Part shown: positions 24,639-35,112 of the stretch, piece by piece
Numbering within the stretch: position 1 is the stretch's first letter
Layout of the letters: every line of letters begins with the position of its first letter
Assembly (NCBI RefSeq): GCF_008831285.2
Contig: NC_045138.2
Location: forward strand, 7,159,205 to 7,223,204
Length of the DNA stretch: 64,000 bases
Reading direction: 5' to 3'
Origin: Nymphaea colorata
Taxonomy: Eukaryota > Streptophyta > Magnoliopsida > Nymphaeales > Nymphaeaceae
Notes under the pieces: generated by a model
The model's input: only the letters and a program-made list of their open reading frames with translations
Database searches by the model: none
Told to the model about the DNA's origin: nothing
Translations under genes and position numbers: made by a program

Positions 24639-25614
24639 AAAAAGAGTCCATCAATCTTTTGATGAAGACGATAGTTATGTAAAGAAAAAAATAAATAAAA
24701 AAAACAAGGAAGGGAGAAAAAATGAAGGGAAGTGTGAGAAAAAAAAGGGCAGAAAAAAATTAATTTCATGTTCTAGAAATTGAGAGAAATTATGAGAAGA
24801 AAGAGCCGATTATTATTATTATTATTATATTATTAAATATGTGCGCATATGCATGAGAGAGGTAGGAAATTACAAAGGTAGGCATAGGAAGCATCGGTAT
24901 GCAATGGGCATGTATTTACTCGAGTCAGCATACTCAAAGTGAATCAAATGGCAAACTGATTTCAATCAATAGTGTAATATGTCATTTTCAGTTACTTTTA
25001 AATATTTTATGTTTATTATTTTAATTATAACTTATATTTATTGGATTCAAATTCAGTTTGAAAAAATCGAGTCCAAATCCAAATCCAAATCTAAAGCTGG
25101 TCGGAGTTAAACTGAATGTAGTAAACAATGGATCTGACTCCAGCAAACTGAAATCTTTGACAAGTCTGAGTTCCATTGCTCTAATTTCAGGCACCGAATC
25201 AAATCTTATATTTAAAACGTTTCCCTGCAGGAACAGCAGAGCCGGAGAACACGGGTTGAGAGTGGAGAGTTGGCAGGGGCCACAGCCAACACTTGACATT
25301 TTGGAAAATAAAAATTTATTAATTAATATTTCAAAAAGTAAATTTAACTCCTCTAAAATTTTCAAAAGTATATGGAGCGCCTTTAACAGTCCCACGTCAG
25401 ACCCATAAGAGAAAAAAAAAATAATGGCGGCACCAACTTGGCATGGATGGAGATATGGTTTGAGTTAGGGGTAAAGCTGAAATTTTTTTATTAAAGGGCA
25501 CCATATATAAAATTTAAGTTTTTAAGAGGCACCAATACATAAATAAAAAAAATCATTCATAAATATCAGTACAAAAATATATATATTTTTTAAGTTTATG
25601 TAGGTAATTGCTCA
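24639..25614. other. AT-rich spacer with simple repeats
   Basis: Contains purine-rich A/G runs (24680-24760), an (ATT)n tract near 24809-24835, and a CCAAATCCAAATCCAAATC repeat at 25074-25093. ORFs of 116 and 124 codons on opposite strands over 25021-25408 mirror each other and match no family I know. No gene is called. Confidence 0.45.
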
Positions 25615-25622
25615 CACATAAC

Positions 25623-26659
25623 TAAGGCTGGGCATCGGGTCGGGCCGAGCTGGCCCGGCCCGTTAAAAATGTAAAAAACGAGGCCTGACATTATAAGCGG
25701 GCCAGCCCGAGGCCCGGCCCGTTTAGAAACGGGCCAGCCCGGCCCATGTGATATCGGGACTCAGGCTTCAACTTATGCCCGAGACTCGGCCCGGCCCGAT
25801 TATTAATGGCCCGGGCCGGGCTTTTTCGAGTTAAAGGAGTTGAAGAACATAGGGAGGGAGACCAGTGAGCTTGGCACCAGTGCAGGGGAAGAAAAGCGAG
25901 GGGGAAGGAGGTGGAGAAGATGGTCGGCGACCCACAAAAACAGAGGCTTAAGTTGTAGCGGTTTTCGGATGACCCACAGGGGTGGAGAGATATAGAGGAA
26001 TGGCCATGTTCCTGCCGCAGCTCGTCGGCTTCGTGCTGCTCGTCTTCATCGCGGTGGTGGTTGTGGATGGGAGTTCTTTTCAATGGGACAAGGACGCGCT
26101 GATCGACCTCAAGCAGTTCCTCCAACGAAACAACGCCGCGCATCAGGGGAAGTATGACCAGTGGACCGAGGGCGACGCTTCGCCTTGCGGCTGGTCGGGG
26201 ATCGTGTGCACGGGATGCAGGGTCACCGGGATCGACCTCTCCAACTTCACGCCGCATACGCAGGGGATGTTGTACCCACACTTTCCGTCGCTCACAGCGC
26301 TCGGTTCCCTTGATGTCTCTAGCAACACCTTTAGCCGACTGATTCCGGCATACCTCGAGTAGTGCGCGTCGCTCGGCTACCTCAACCTCTCACACAACAT
26401 CCTTGAATTGGGGGGAAAGGGGGACCCTAACCGGCTAAATTGCTAACATTCAGTTTTTTGAAAAAAAAAAAAATCCTATCGGGCTTCTCGGGCCAGCGGC
26501 CGATCACAATGGCAGGCCCGAGCCCAACCCGTTAGTTACTGGGCCGGGCCGAGCCCGTTAACCTCAGCTTGGAAATTATTATTTCAAGGCCCGGGCCCAA
26601 GCCCATAACGGGCCGGGTACCGGGTACCTGGCGGTGGCCCGGCCCGGTGCCCAAGCTTA
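25623..26659 (+). mobile_element. hAT-like non-autonomous element carrying a receptor-kinase fragment
   Basis: The ends are imperfect inverted repeats: TAAGGCTGGGCATCGGG at 25623 and, on the other strand from 26659, TAAGCTTGGGCACCGGG. The flanks carry an exact 8-bp duplication, CACATAAC, at 25615-25622 and 26660-26667. An 8-bp target duplication with short inverted ends is the signature of the hAT superfamily. The outer 200 bp at each side are built of GGCCCGGCCCG/CGGGCC units, common in plant hAT-type repeats. The inner 400-500 bp are GC-rich gene-derived sequence with the start of a leucine-rich-repeat receptor kinase. No transposase is encoded, so mobilisation would have been in trans. Confidence 0.82.
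26002..26420 (+). pseudogene. LRR receptor-like kinase N-terminal fragment (At1g74360-like)
   Basis: The start at 26002 gives a hydrophobic signal peptide (MAMFLPQLVGFVLLVFIAVV). An LRR N-terminal cap follows (DKDALIDLKQFL, then SPCGWSGIVCTGCRVTGIDLS) and then two LRRs (LTALGSLDVSSNTF; LGYLNLSHNIL). A TAG at 26360 interrupts the second LRR, after which the frame stays homologous to about 26417 and then becomes unrelated. An alternative upstream ATG at 25982 adds MERYRG. The cap and repeat spacing resemble the Arabidopsis At1g74360 receptor-kinase group. A real member has over a thousand residues; here only about 140 remain and the kinase is absent. It lies wholly inside the hAT-like element, so it is a captured fragment rather than a local gene. 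Confidence 0.78.
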
Positions 26660-26677
26660 CACATAACCCACACCAAT

Positions 26678-27197
26678 CAGTGGCGGAGCCAGAAATTTTT
26701 TCAGATTCCTAAGTTTTCATATTTGAAGGGGCACCTACATGTATAACAAAGTAAATATTAAACGATCTTAATGTAAAAATGAAAGAAATTTGAGAAACTG
26801 ATGTAGGAAACTGCGCACATTAACGTTTACGTAGCCTACTGACACCGATGAGGTTTTGGATCCTTGACCAGCTGACTGCTTGGTAAAAAAAAAATTGTAT
26901 GGCACAGAGGGAGACATGTTTGTGATTGTGTGGACGGTAGCTGATGCGTTCTCACAAAATGTATTTTTATTCACATATTGAATCTTATAACAAAATGTGT
27001 TTATTTATTTGCGGGTGCTACAATATTTATTTGATTTATGTATTGGAACCTATTGTAAAATGTGTTTATTTACATATTGGTGCATCTTGTCGTTCGCATA
27101 TTTATATAAAGTGCTCCTCAGTCATTTTAATATTAATTTAAATTTAAATTTTTTAAAAGATCTATAGTTTCAAAAAAACTTCTACCTCCGCCGCTAA
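26678..27197. repeat. Non-autonomous repeat with GGCGGAGC-type ends
   Basis: Begins CAGTGGCGGAGCCAGAA and ends TTCTACCTCCGCCGCTAA, an imperfect inverted pair around about 500 bp of AT-rich non-coding DNA. The same terminus occurs, inverted, at about 41090-41105 (TCTGGCTCCGCTAG) and partly at 48410. The right-hand 110 bp also starts the duplicated block at 55503. I could not find a convincing target duplication, so the superfamily is open. Confidence 0.55.
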
Positions 27198-27849
27198 CTT
27201 ATGGCCAGGGGAAAAAGAAATGTAGATTTTTCTTCCCCAGTTTCCTCGCTTTCTCTAGAAAATTTTGTAGGGAGGCGAGGCGTGCACATTTTTGCGATCG
27301 TAGTTGAATATTCTTTTGTTGTTTCCCCACTTTCTCTAGAAAAGTTACGAACTAAGTCTACAACTTGGAGGCCGGGAGACTAGGCATGCATATTTTTGCG
27401 ATCTTAGCCACTTTCTCTGGAATATTGGTTCTGGAGGAAGACCAGGTGTGCACATTTAGGCAATTTTGGTTGGAGATTTCTTCCCATACTCATGGATGCA
27501 GACTGTTCATTTTTTACCATTTTCGTTTTCGAACATCTAATTATGTGGACGAATTCAATAACGAAAAAGCATATGAAGTACATAAATAGAGCTGTAGAAA
27601 GACGAAGACATTAATTTTCCTGTTTGATACTTTTGAGGACTTTTTTCAAAAACCTAGCAACACAAATGCGTGGAAAATGTCTGCAAATATAAGCAAAAAA
27701 ATTTGAAAATTTGATGTACAGATCATACTTTTGAACTGGGAAATCTAAAAGCATCGAAATTCAGATCTTTGCATACGTTCCCATATATACATCTTCCACA
27801 TCCATTGTCCAGTTGAATTTGCAAAAAAAGTAAATTAAAAAAGCCAACC

Positions 27850-27851
<2 letters not shown>

Positions 27852-27945
<94 letters not shown>

Positions 27946-27972
27946 GGAGAGATAAAGAGAGAGAGAGAGTGA
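27852..27972. repeat. (TA)n/(GA)n compound microsatellite
   Basis: About 17 TA units pass directly into interrupted GA units. The same compound tract sits at the homologous place in copy B (56292-56408), where the TA part is much longer. Confidence 0.95.
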
Positions 27973-29802
27973 ATGGGAGTCACCCAGCCATATCAAACTA
28001 GCGTCGTCCACCTAAGGAAGATGGATGGTTGAAAAACAAGAAAAAAAAAGTATGAAACTATTAGATAACGAAAATATCTCACTTTTGTGTGTGTGTGTGT
28101 GAAGCAAACATAGGTTGTCCATTTAAGTCAAAAAGCTATTATTCTTGCTATCCAGGAGCACCTTTATTTGCTTCCATTATACGGTAAGAAATAGAAGTGG
28201 ACCATACTTAACTTTGTTGAATTGGGACCCCAAAAAAGCTTTCATATATAAGACCAGGCGTTCCCTTAATCTCTGTGTTTTAAGTCATTTTAACCAAACT
28301 TAACCATATAACATGGCCTACGCATATAGTTGATTTTATCAATTAAGTTCTCCCTCTACATCACATATTTTTTCCCATCTAAACAATATATTTTATAAAA
28401 ATTCTTATATATCTTTTCTCTAAATATGCCTTCTAAGTGTTTTAATATAAACCTTGTCATGTAAACATATGCATAATATATGGAATTTAAGAACAAAAAG
28501 CAATCTTTGAAATTTAATTATGGAATAAGTTTTATGAGTCATGAAATCTACGGCTGGCTGTTAAATCTTAAGATGTTATAAGATCCGATTTGTGCTTATA
28601 ATTTGTTTTCCTTTTTCCTTGTGAAGTACTCCCCTATATGTTGAATTTTTGAGATCATATATGCTGCTGGATTTTTTAAAACAAGCTCCGGTAGTCACCC
28701 CACAAGAAATTTTTCATGAAGGTCCCTGAATTAAATTTTTTAAATTTCTATTAGAGCCGAAATATCATTTTTCAAAATTTTTATATAAAATAAGTAATTT
28801 TTTTTAAAATTTATATGTAAATTTTTAAAAAAAATTGAGGTGGAGTGAGGACTCATGCGGACCTATGTGTTTCAAGAGTCAGACACAAATTGGGAGGCAG
28901 GATTGGCTGTCGTTGTCATATAAATCAATCAGTAAATTTTGGCATACTAATTGCCATCTATTTCATACACAACTCAACTCAAATAAAGTACCTAAATGTT
29001 AAATTTCATACATACAAATTTGATTCCAAAACATTGAGTATACACTAGGCACCAATATAGTCTTGAATCTTAAAAGCAAGAGAAAGGAAGGGTTTTGAAC
29101 GCTCCCATTTGAACAGTAAGATAAAATATTTCTCTCGCTTGCCTGTGTTAAACCAACTATCTATATCATATCTATAAGACCTAATGTTCGCAAATTTTGT
29201 ACACCAGAGGAGAGAGAGAGAGAGAGAGAGATGTCGTTCTCAAGTCAGTGGACAAGATGTGAAGTCTGCCCCAGTCAATACGCTATCGTAGGCTTCGAGT
29301 TAGTGATGAATGTAGGGTTGTAACTAGGGTTTGCTAACAACTTTGCCATTATTCAACCTAAACCATGGTTAGGTCAGCTTCCAAACCCATAAAAGAAAGA
29401 AGAAGGACAGAGACAAAATGGACCAAAAAAACACGGACACTTTGTTCCTACCCCACCCAGCGCCCTGCTGATTCTACGCAGAGGTCTTCATGTTCTAGAA
29501 ACCACGGAGAAGAAAGAATCAATTATTTTATGTACCAAAAAAAAGAACCATTTATTTTTCTCAAGGAAGCGTGTGCTTCTGCTGAATTTGTCAGTCGACA
29601 AAAAAGTATTTTTTGAACTAAAAAATATGTAAAAATTGATTAAAAATAGAAAAAAAGCTGTTGAATGTATTCAACAAAAATAATCAAATCGAACAAATCA
29701 GTTTGATATAAGCATATCAAAACAAATGTTCTAATTTCGTGGTCATTATTGAAAGCAAAAATCCCGCTCTCTCGTCTTTCTCATTTTCCCTCTGCCTCTG
29801 TC

Positions 29803-29810
29803 TATAAATA
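29803..29810 (+). promoter_or_regulatory. TATA box of DIR1
   Basis: TATAAATA, 63 bp before the ATG, in a context (GCCTCTGTCTATAAATACCG) identical to that of DIR4. No other promoter element can be assigned with confidence. Confidence 0.75.
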
Positions 29811-29872
29811 CCGACTCCATCAAACACAGACATGCCTCCCCAAACATCAGCTTCTCTGTGAAAGCCACGACA

Positions 29873-30447
29873 ATGGCATCTTCCCTCCTTCCAAACTGCT
29901 CCACCACCATCTTCCTCTCTTGCTTCCTCTTCCTTCTTGCTGCGGCCGTGGATGCCAAACTAGTTCATAGTCAAAGAGTACTCAGCAGGCCGCTGAAGGA
30001 GAAGATGTCCCACCTCCATTTCTACTTCCACGACATCGTCAGTGGCCGGAACCCGACTGCCGTGACAGTCGCCGGAGCAAAGAACAGCACCTCGCTGACG
30101 GGCTTCGGGGATATTGTGATGATCGACGACCCCTTGACGGAAGGGCCGGAGTTGTCCTCCAAACTGGTGGGAAGAGCCCAAGGGCTATATACGCCTCGGC
30201 AGGGCTGCAGGACCTGAGCTTGCTGATGGCAGTGAACTATGTGTTCATGGAGGGGAAGTACAATGGCAGCAGCTTGAGCATTCTGGGGAGGAACACGGGG
30301 ATGCGGCCGGTGAGGGAGATGGCAGTGGTCGGCGGCAGCGGTCTGTTCAGGATGGCCCGTGGCTACGCCGTTGCGAGGACTCACTGGTTTGATGCAAACA
30401 GGGGAGATGCCACAGTAGAGTACAATGTCTATGTCGTCCATTATTAG
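29873..30447 (+). pseudogene. Dirigent gene DIR1, frameshifted
   Basis: Nearly identical to DIR4: same start context (ACAATGGCATCTTCC), signal peptide ending AAAVDA, HLHFYFHD, MIDDPLTEGPE and VGRAQGLY. A 2-bp insertion at 30186-30191 (GGGCTATATACG where DIR4 has GGGCTGTACG) shifts the frame after about residue 105, and translation ends at 30217 with 114 codons. The rest of the gene (LMAVNYVFMEGKYNGS through VEYNVYVVHY, stop at 30447) is intact in the shifted frame. The product would lose the second half of the beta-barrel. Everything else is so well preserved, promoter included, that the lesion must be recent or a sequencing error; one would restore the other reading by correcting two bases in the assembly. 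Confidence 0.9.
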
Positions 30448-30561
30448 TTAGAAGAAGCCATTGCCGATCACATGGAATCCTGAAATCTCAATTATGACTC
30501 TTGTAGTCAGTTGGGTTGGGTTTGTTGTTCATTCTGATTCCCATTTTGCTTATACAGTAAC

Positions 30562-30599
<38 letters not shown>

Positions 30600-30946
30600 T
30601 ACCTGGCAAACCTTGATTGACTAAGTGTAATTTTTTTACAAACCTACTTCAATATTAAATATTAAGGTAAAATTCATAAAACACTATAACAAGTGTCGTA
30701 CGAATGTACTTCAAAATTTTTGAAATAAATTCATGAAACGTTTAGAACAAGTGTCCCAAGAATGTCTCTTAAATTTTGAGGTACATTCATGTATAAGTTC
30801 TATTGCCAAACACTTTGTAGAAGTTTATCATTTTATAATTAGTGTCCTTTAATAAAAATTTTTTAGATCTACCGCTAATTAATTCTTAGACGTAAAGATA
30901 CTGCGAGACTGTTCACCGAAACTACCCATCAAAGAGAAAAAGATAA

Positions 30947-33257
30947 GGCAACGTTTGATTGCAAGGGAAAACACTATTTATCGAGGTAAAGTTCACTTTC
31001 TTGTACGGTTTTTCCGCTTGCCATCAAACGTCGAAAATGTTACCTCGAAAAAATTGTACGACAAGGGAGATTTTAATGCGGAAATTTTTTCCAGGGATTT
31101 TTCTATGAGCCGTTAGGGCTCTCCTCGCTTTGCTCCTTCTCACTGCTCCTCTCCCTCTGTCGAAGCCTTCTCCGCCGTCGAAGCCCTCTCCTCCTATCAG
31201 TGCTCCTCTCCCTCTGTCGAAGCCTTCTCCGCAGTCGAAGGCCTCTACCTATGTGGAAGCCCTCTCCCCTTATCGTTGCTCCTCTCCCTCCGTGAAAGAC
31301 CTGTCTTCTATTGAAGCCCTCAGAATTGCTACATCTGTTGGGGAAGCCCTCTCCTTCTCACTATCTTTTTTCTCTTCCTCCTTCGCGCTGCGTGTGGTTG
31401 GAAGAAGTAGTGTTTGTCCCATTCTGGTGAGTCTCTTTTCCACCTTTGCTTCAATCCCTCTTTATTTCCATCTTTGTTGCAATCCCTCTTTACTTTTTCC
31501 TCTTTCTAGACTTGTCTTGGATGTTCTTAGACTCTCAACCTTAGCTAACCTGCTCATGTGGACCAACTAAATTGTGCAACGGCTCTAAAGTTGGAAGCAC
31601 TCTGATGTACAGGATCTTCAATCTCTGGATACCTTCACTACTTGGATGTTGTCAATGAGTTCGGATTCTACACCATTTTCTTGTTCATGCCACTCCATCA
31701 GTATAAACTTAGAATCCTCTAGTTATATATCAGCAAAGTCTTCTAGACACCATTGTACATCGCAAAGTTTGAATAGTAATGCTTTTCTGTAAATTTCTCT
31801 CCCTTTTTGTGGTGCTTCTTATGTGTCAGCGATTATGCTAAACAACTAAGCAAGCCCCTTAACAGTAAAAAATGTCACCAGCTAACATATTAGAGAAACT
31901 AAAAATTAAATTTCAGATGGTAGAAATTGCAAATTAGAGATCTACAATATTTATAAGAGCAGTAGCTCACGAAGTATCCATCACAGTCTGATGACTTCCT
32001 ACCAGTCTCCAATAAAATTGGCATGATGAGCATTGAAAAAGCACCAATCTTGTCTAGAAACTGGCAAACATGTTTGCCTTTGGCAGCCACGTGAAAGTTT
32101 GGAAAGCTTTCCAGTGGTTAGTGTCTGTCCAAAAATTCTCATAATATATAGACTTCAGTTCTCATTCACATAAACCCATGATATGCACCTGCAAAAGGGC
32201 AAAAGCTGAGCTGTACACGATCTCAGAGTAAAACAATCATCAAAGCCTTTGGTAAGAATTATGTCTGGGACCTGTTAATTTAATCTCTGCCCCACTGTAA
32301 AACAATCATCAACATGCTAATGAATCTTCCTCCACCATATGTGATTCTGCATCCTTATTGATCCTTTAACCTGTCATTTTGATTTTCAGGCTGCCAAACA
32401 TCCACCAAGAGGTGCAGCAGCGTAAGATATTGTATATGGGTCTTTATCTGCTTATCTGGGGTGAGGCTGCAAACCTTCGGTTCATGCCAGAGTGTCTTTG
32501 CTACATTTATCATTTTGTAGGTGTACTTTTGCATACATTGCATGTTGGTTTTGTAAATGTTACACTAGTCCTGCTTCCTTTTCTAGTACTTTGGTACATT
32601 TTACCTATGATTTTTAAGGTTTTTTGTTTACTTGTCATTATAGTTCCCATTCTTTCAAAATCTAATATTAGTTGGCTAATCTACAAAGTGAATATTACAC
32701 AAATTTTTTTTCAGTAATTTTATGCATGCTGTTGTTTGCAGATGGCTTTCGAACTTTATGGAATGCTTGCTGGCAATGTGAGTCCAATGACAGGTGAAAC
32801 TATAAAGCCCGCTTGTGGTGGTGAGGAGGAGGCCTTTCCGAAAAAAGTGGTCACACCAATCTATGAAACAATTGCACAGGTTTATCGCTGTATCTATTTG
32901 TTCAGATGCTAAATGAAATCTATATGTTTATTCCACCCAAGTTTCTCTATAATCCGTCTTCTATTTGATCTTGTCTTGCATAGCCATTTTATTTCTCTCG
33001 TGCATTTAAAAAGATGTATCTGATATGCATAATTGTTACGTGAGGAGATGATATCCTTTAAACGGTAAAAAAAAGTTTCCTTGAAAAAATTTTTCTGTCT
33101 ATCAAACTAGGCATTTTTTCTCCTTCAAAAAAGTTCCAGGCCATCAAACATGACCTGAAACAAGAAAAAGAGAATTTTACCCTCCTGTCAGTTACCATGG
33201 AGATTTTACCTTTGAAAAAATTCCCCCTCAAAAAAATCCAAGCCTTCAAACGTGGCC
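30947..33257 (+). mobile_element. PIF/Harbinger-type non-autonomous element with a callose synthase fragment
   Basis: The ends are GGCAACGTTTGATTGCA (30947) and, on the other strand from 33257, GGCCACGTTTGAAGGCT. They are flanked by TAA at 30944-30946 and 33258-33260. A 3-bp TAA/TTA target and GGCC...GTTTG-like ends are characteristic of PIF/Harbinger and Tourist elements. The paralogous block B is uninterrupted here (TAA at 59308-59310, followed by AGTGAAAGG), which defines the insertion. Further TCAAACRT motifs just inside each end (31024, 33144) make foldback arms. Inside are a C/T-rich low-complexity stretch (31130-31400), unassigned DNA, and two callose synthase exons. No transposase is present. 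Confidence 0.72.
32390..32879 (+). pseudogene. Callose synthase (glucan synthase-like) fragment, two exons
   Basis: Exon a, 32390-32516 (42 codons), lies between acceptor TTTTCAG and donor GTAGGT and encodes LPNIHQEVQQRKILYMGLYL and WGEAANLRFMPECLCYIYH. Exon b, 32742-32879 (46 codons), lies between acceptor TTTGCAG and a GT donor and encodes MAFELYGMLAGNVSPMTGE and KKVVTPIYETIAQ. Both are open, in the same phase, and are consecutive in plant callose synthases, in the cytosolic N-terminal FKS1-like region. Intact splice sites show capture of genomic DNA, not cDNA. The remaining roughly 1,800 residues of the enzyme, including all membrane spans and the catalytic region, are absent. It is contained within the PIF/Harbinger-type element. 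Confidence 0.85.
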
Positions 33258-33260
33258 TAA

Positions 33261-34224
33261 GTGAAAGGAAGGACGACTTAGATTGGGATAAAAAAAGAAC
33301 AGGACTGCATTTTTAGTTGTTTATTTTCTTCACCTCCTTATTCATTCATCTTTCCTTTTGCCATCCGTATGCACACGCTAAATGCTTGGCGAGTACGGTT
33401 CCATAACTGTTCCTCCTCAATGGAGAATGGGTTTGGATCCAGACACTATGTAGCCAATCTGAATCAATTAAAAAGGTTGTCCTTTCGCCCTGTCCATTAA
33501 CCGAGCAACAACGGTTACTTTGCTTTTATCATAAAGCCATGTTTGAGAGTCTTGGATCTGAGATTTGAGGGTGATCCTAAATCCAAAGTTTAAACAACGG
33601 TTACATTACGAAAACACTGATATGTTCGATTTTTTTTTCCCTTTTTTCCTCCTTTTTAATGGCCTAAGAAATGTTCCCCCTCCTCTCTTTCAAACGCCTA
33701 CACTTTCTCGTTCTCTCTCTCTTCTCCCTTTTTAATGGCCTAAGGAATGTTCTCTCTCCTCTCTTTGAAACGCCGACACTTTCTCATCCTTTTTACCTGG
33801 TGGTCCTCTAAAATTGACGACTTGCCCGTTCTCCTCAAACTCTTTGAGGACAGCAAGGTCTACCGGTTTAATTAGTCCATCAATATTTAAAAAAACATGA
33901 TTTTCTGGCAAAAAAAATGTATAACATTATATATGTATATTTTTTCAAAAGAATCAGCATCCTTCAAATTTTTTGATTAAAATAGTCTTCTCACGAACCT
34001 TGATTTATAATATTAAAAGTCAAAAAAAATAAAATTGAACAAATAAATCTAAGAAACAACCATATAATTATATATAAATATTATATATATATAATAAAAA
34101 TATATATTTCACCACACCCCACACCCGTTTTCTGGAATGTGCTCAACATTGATACTGCATCTACATGTACACATTCCGAGACTCGCATTTCCCACCCATC
34201 CATGTAACATATTGACTATCCTTT

Positions 34225-34268
<44 letters not shown>

Positions 34269-34560
34269 AGTGTCGATATCATATAAAGTAACTGCTCTTG
34301 AAGACAATCATCTCTCACCCATGTGACACATTCACTATCCTATATATATATATATATATATATACTGCACTCATTCGGACACTCGCATCTTTCACCTATG
34401 TGACATATTGACTATCATAATATATTTAAGCTTCCAAAAGCTCTTAGACACCGTACGTCTTTGGACCGGACCGCAAGAAATGTTCAAAATTTTCTTACCT
34501 TTCTAGATGCAACCATTCCATATTTCAGGCGTCGTTAGGAAATGACTGGTCAAACATATA
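33261..34560. repeat. Duplicated flank downstream of DIR1
   Basis: No gene. It matches 59311-60580. It contains a local 73-bp tandem duplication at about 33645-33790 (TTTTTAATGGCCTAAG twice) that is single in copy B, and (TA)n tracts at 34231-34265 and 34341-34363. Confidence 0.75.
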
Positions 34561-34569
34561 TAAGTTAGT

Positions 34570-35112
34570 AAGGTTGAACACGAGCCTGAGTCCCGCTCAA
34601 CTCCATTCATGGATAACTGGGCTCAAGATGAGGCGAGCTTGATAGTGTTGACTGGACTCAGCCGTTACGTGTTGAGCTCGAGATCGACTTGACTAAGGCT
34701 CGACAAACTCATTTGAATAAAATTGATATTCATCGCTACGTATTAAGTTTGAGGTCAACTTGATTAAAGCTTGACAAACTCGTTTGAATAGAATTGATAT
34801 TCATTGTTACGTGTTGAGCTCGAGGTCGACTCGATTAAGGCTCGACAAACTGATAAACTCGTTTGAATATATTGACTTGATTAAGCCTCAACAAACTGAT
34901 AAAGTTGTTTGAATATATCGACTTGATTAAGCCTCGACAAACTCGATTAAGGCATCAAGCTTGACTCGGTAGTTACGTGTTGAGCAACTCGATTATTTGA
35001 AAGAGTCCACTCATGAACTCGAGCTCGACTCGTTAAGTAAATAACTTGGCTCGAACTCGTTCACGGTTCAAGCTTTAACAAATCGAGTAGCTTGACTTGT
35101 CGTTCACTCCTA
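34570..35112. repeat. GAGCTCGA-rich dispersed repeat
   Basis: Dense in GAGCTCGAG, CTCGACAAACTCGTTTGAA and related words, with three internal units of about 70 bp between 34665 and 34870. It begins GGTTGAACACGAGC and ends GTCGTTCACTCCTA, resembling the hAT end at 55499 (complement TAGGGGTGAACACGAGC). Probably a non-autonomous derivative of that hAT family; I saw no clear target duplication. Confidence 0.6.

Noticed and set aside
25021..25408. Overlapping ORFs of 124 (minus) and 116 (plus) codons
   Set aside because: Mirror-image frames over simple-sequence DNA with CCAAAT repeats; no known domain and no coding-like composition.
25691..26281. 196-codon minus-strand ORF across the hAT-like element
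   Set aside because: It is the shadow of the GC-rich receptor-kinase fragment on the plus strand; the plus frame has recognisable LRR motifs and the minus frame has none.
30022..30441. Minus-strand ORFs of 89-159 codons opposite each dirigent gene
   Set aside because: Antisense shadows caused by GC-rich codon use; the plus-strand frames carry the dirigent motifs and promoters.
31130..31570. 146-codon Pro/Ser/Leu-rich ORF
   Set aside because: Low-complexity C/T-rich repeats inside the PIF/Harbinger-type element; no recognisable domain.
31899..32090. 63-codon minus-strand ORF inside the PIF/Harbinger-type element
   Set aside because: It looks somewhat protein-like but I cannot match it to a family or see splice sites; noted only as a possible second captured piece.
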